Shown one piece after another: positions 5,613-7,532 of a stretch of DNA of 7,532 nucleotides. The stretch is from Euryarchaeota archaeon UBA121. GTDB taxonomy: Archaea > Thermoplasmatota > Poseidoniia > Poseidoniales > Thalassarchaeaceae. The stretch is taken from positions 1 to 7,532 of the forward strand of contig DANL01000034.1 of assembly GCA_002499865.1 (NCBI GenBank), read 5' to 3'. The position numbers were made by a program, and so were the translations under genes. The stretch's first letter is position 1; every line of letters begins with the position of its first letter. The notes beneath the pieces are model-generated. The model searched no databases. It worked only from the letters and a program-made list of their open reading frames with translations, and had not been told where the DNA came from.

Positions 5613-5621
5613 TCATTAATG
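5613..5621. promoter_or_regulatory. Shared TATA-like palindrome between the coiled-coil and protease genes
   Basis: TCATTAATG contains the 8-base palindrome CATTAATG (5614-5621), so it reads the same on both strands. It is 20-27 bases from the minus-strand coiled-coil ATG (leaderless spacing). It is 45-53 bases from the plus-strand protease ATG (room for a leader with its Shine-Dalgarno site). One element could serve both directions in this 71-base divergent gap. Confidence 0.33.
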
Positions 5622-5665
5622 TGGGTTTTTGTAGGACGCAAGTTGAATAGGAAGGGAGTATTGTC

Positions 5666-7183
5666 ATGCATATGGATGGAGAAGCGGGAGTCAAGATCTC
5701 CATCTATCCAATATTGATTTTGTCTATTCTTCTCATATATGGAATACTTCCACTTTGGGCTGTTGTTGCCCTTTCTGGATGGTATTTATCCCTACTTTAC
5801 TTGGAAGATTATGGTTATCTAGAAATGTGGAATCTTGAAAGAGTTCTTGGGATTGTTTTGATGATAAGAACTTCAAGAGGCAGAGTTTTTCTGGAATACA
5901 TTTCCAAGAATAGGAAATTTTGGAGATTTTTCGGTGAGTTTTCAATTTGGTTGTGTTTCCTGGTCATGTTCGCTGTAGTTTTCTTGATGATTTTTGCATT
6001 TGTATCATCTATGAATTCTCCTCCTCAGGGATCCTTACCGGCTACGGATATTCTATTTATCCCGGGAGTCACTAGCTTTGTCCCATTCTGGTGGCCTGCA
6101 CTAGCTCTTGTGTTTACACTGCTCATCCATGAGTATAGCCACGGAATTCAGGCTAGAGCTCATGGAATGGAGGTGAAGAGTTTCGGCCTGCTTGTTGCAG
6201 GACCTATTCCAGTGGGCGCATTCGCGGAGCCTGAACATATGGACATGATTATGGCCCCAAGAAGAGAGAGGTTGCGCCTCTTTGCTGCAGGTCCGGCAAT
6301 TAATCTGGTTGCTACCTTTATTTTCCTAGTTATCCTAGGATTTGTATCGACTGGTTTTGTGGCATCCAATCCTGGCATCCACGCTATCGCAATTATTGAC
6401 GAGGGTGGTGCCGATGAAGCGGGGATTATGCCATATGACATAATCACTCATGTTGATGGAATTGAGGTTCCAGACTACGATTCTTTCTCTCATCAGATGG
6501 ATTCACTAGAAGCTGGTGATGTCATTATTTTCACTGTCATCCCATATTCTGCAGAAGAGGGAGATTGGGGGATTAGTTCTGAAGTTCCAGTAACATTGGG
6601 AGACAAGAGGCAGTACTATCTAGATCAATGCGAGGGAGATCTGGAATGTTTATCCGAGACTAATGAGGTACTAGATTCCTACGGAATTGAAGAAGGTGAG
6701 GCTTTTCTGGGCGTTAGCTATCCAAGATCTGGTACTTTCCAAACGGATCAATTTTCAGTCATTTTCGATGATAGGTATTCTAGTCTGGAAAAGATTGTGA
6801 TAGTTACTCTAACTCCTCTTTCGATGCTTGGGACGCCGATGTCCTACGATGGGCAGACTATGAACATCCATGAGAGGATGATGTTGGAGGTGGATGATGA
6901 TTTCATCCTGTCCCCATTGGGTACGGGAACAGTGCTATCCCTATTTGACTTCATTTTCTGGTTGATTTGGGTTAATTTCCTACTGGGATTCCTAAATCTA
7001 CTGCCAATAATTCCATTCGATGGAGGGCACATGGTGAAGGATGGGACGCATTCTATTCTGTCTATATTTATGAGAGGCAGCAACCCACTGAGAGTGGAGA
7101 AGCTAGCAGGGTCAATCAGTGGGCTCACTACGATAGTTATGCTCGTTGTAGTAGTAATCCCAATTCTGATGCTGGTTGTGTGA
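5666..7183 (+). CDS. Site-2 intramembrane zinc metalloprotease (M50) with PDZ domain
   Basis: This is a membrane protease expected to cleave substrate helices within the bilayer, for example membrane-anchored regulators. Of 505 residues, the N-terminal part has hydrophobic helices at about 11-46 and 92-116. The core helix near 141-158 carries HEYSH (His155, Glu156, His159), the zinc and catalytic motif. A helix at 207-231 follows. Residues about 235-310 form a PDZ-like domain (IIDEGGADEAGIMPYDIITHV...) that may gate substrate access. After a long region outside the membrane (311-425), the helix 425-450 ends in NLLPIIPFDGGHM, whose Asp452 is the third zinc ligand. A last helix spans about 485-505. 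All catalytic residues are intact. The 311-425 region contains a CX5C pair (Cys322, Cys328) and an FLGV segment that may start a second PDZ-like fold. The start is supported by GGGAG at 5654-5658 with a 7-base spacer. It converges on the signal peptidase gene with no gap. Confidence 0.92.
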   Translation: MHMDGEAGVKISIYPILILSILLIYGILPLWAVVALSGWYLSLLYLEDYGYLEMWNLERVLGIVLMIRTSRGRVFLEYISKNRKFWRFFGEFSIWLCFLVMFAVVFLMIFAFVSSMNSPPQGSLPATDILFIPGVTSFVPFWWPALALVFTLLIHEYSHGIQARAHGMEVKSFGLLVAGPIPVGAFAEPEHMDMIMAPRRERLRLFAAGPAINLVATFIFLVILGFVSTGFVASNPGIHAIAIIDEGGADEAGIMPYDIITHVDGIEVPDYDSFSHQMDSLEAGDVIIFTVIPYSAEEGDWGISSEVPVTLGDKRQYYLDQCEGDLECLSETNEVLDSYGIEEGEAFLGVSYPRSGTFQTDQFSVIFDDRYSSLEKIVIVTLTPLSMLGTPMSYDGQTMNIHERMMLEVDDDFILSPLGTGTVLSLFDFIFWLIWVNFLLGFLNLLPIIPFDGGHMVKDGTHSILSIFMRGSNPLRVEKLAGSISGLTTIVMLVVVVIPILMLVV

Positions 7184-7531
7184 TTATTCCTCTTCGGTTG
7201 ATTGCTTACTCTGGAATGCTTCAACAACACTGGGAGCTACTAAAATCGAGGATATGACGAGTATCAGCATTGTCCAAGTCTTATCAGTAACGTAGGATGC
7301 AGAAGGAGGAGGGGAGAAAAATAGCTTTGCAGCGCCAATCCAAGGAATCTCTGTTGAGGCAATTCCAATAACCCACTCATCCTTGACTGCGGTTACAGGG
7401 TTGTTGTTCTCATCAAGTAGGCCGTTCCTTCCATCTTGTCCCGTTGCCGATAATTGGTCTATTCTGCAGCCGTTACTATCCTCATTATCGCCAGTAGTCA
7501 GATATCCGTCATGTGAAGGTACCCAATTTTC
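7184..7531 (-). CDS. Signal peptidase I, archaeal/Sec11 type, C-terminal part (5' end beyond window)
   Basis: This minus-strand frame runs from the window edge to a TAA at 7184-7186 and encodes 115 residues, the C-terminal part of a larger protein. Its YLTTGDNEDSNGCRIDQ block resembles the box of archaeal signal peptidases with the two functional Asp residues (GDN...DQ). VKDEWVIGIASTEIPWIG followed by AAKLFF matches the conserved strand after it (VIGK...IPYLG.VKL). A C-terminal membrane helix (TWTMLILVISSILVAPSVVEAF) and an acidic tail STEEE end the protein. It would remove signal peptides from exported proteins at the outer face of the cytoplasmic membrane. The catalytic Ser and the His/Lys lie in the missing part, so activity cannot be judged. 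Between the two boxes is a hydrophilic stretch rich in Asp, Asn and Gly (DGRNGLLDENNN) that looks like a loop insertion. The stop lies directly against the protease stop. Confidence 0.78.
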   Translation of the reverse strand, partial: ENWVPSHDGYLTTGDNEDSNGCRIDQLSATGQDGRNGLLDENNNPVTAVKDEWVIGIASTEIPWIGAAKLFFSPPPSASYVTDKTWTMLILVISSILVAPSVVEAFQSKQSTEEE

Positions 7532-7532
7532 T

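Noticed and set aside
6844..7230. 128-codon minus-strand frame over the end of the site-2 protease.
   Set aside because: Its translation is Ser/Thr/Ile-rich and antisense to the essential PFDGG motif region, and it overlaps the better-supported signal peptidase frame.

Overview
The window looks like part of the genome of a planktonic euryarchaeon, most likely Marine Group II/III (Candidatus Poseidoniia, Thermoplasmata-related). The archaeal assignment rests on an MC1 chromatin protein, a Holliday junction resolvase of the Hjc family, a stand-alone Lrp/AsnC ligand-binding (RAM) domain protein, an archaeal-type membrane site-2 protease, and a probable archaeal/eukaryotic-style signal peptidase. 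Arginine is mostly AGA/AGG, genes are tightly packed, and Shine-Dalgarno-led starts are mixed with starts that look leaderless. The exact lineage is inference.

Layout. Positions 1-3381 (+) hold a succinate dehydrogenase/fumarate reductase operon in the order membrane anchor, flavoprotein, iron-sulfur protein. The anchor gene is cut by the left edge. The anchor and flavoprotein resemble the actinobacterial Sdh1 type more than classical SdhCDAB, with one five-helix anchor and no SdhD. Positions 3433-4035 (-) hold the MC1 gene and a RAM-domain gene, convergent with sdhB. Positions 4130-5412 (+) hold a divergent macro-domain protein followed by an Hjc-like resolvase with an unusual insertion and C-terminal tail. 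Positions 5409-5594 (-) hold a 61-residue predicted coiled-coil protein whose stop codon overlaps the resolvase stop through a shared CTAG. Positions 5666-7183 (+) hold a site-2 intramembrane protease with a PDZ domain. The right edge (7184-7531, -) is the C-terminal part of a probable signal peptidase I, abutting the protease stop to stop with no spacer.

How the parts relate. The Sdh complex links succinate oxidation (or fumarate reduction) to the quinone pool. MC1, the macro protein and the resolvase plausibly act on chromosome architecture or DNA maintenance, though a shared pathway is only suggested by proximity. The two right-hand membrane proteases both cleave at or in the membrane but are on opposite strands and not co-transcribed.

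Regulation. A similar AT-rich element (TTCATTATC, TTCATAATC, TCATTAAC, TCATTAATG and, more weakly, TTACTTATC) precedes the starts outside the sdh operon. It lies about 36-53 bp upstream of genes that have a Shine-Dalgarno sequence and 20-31 bp upstream of those that lack one, which is what a TATA box with leadered versus leaderless transcripts would give. No RNA genes, CRISPR arrays or insertion sequences were seen, and no intergenic stretch exceeds about 105 bp.
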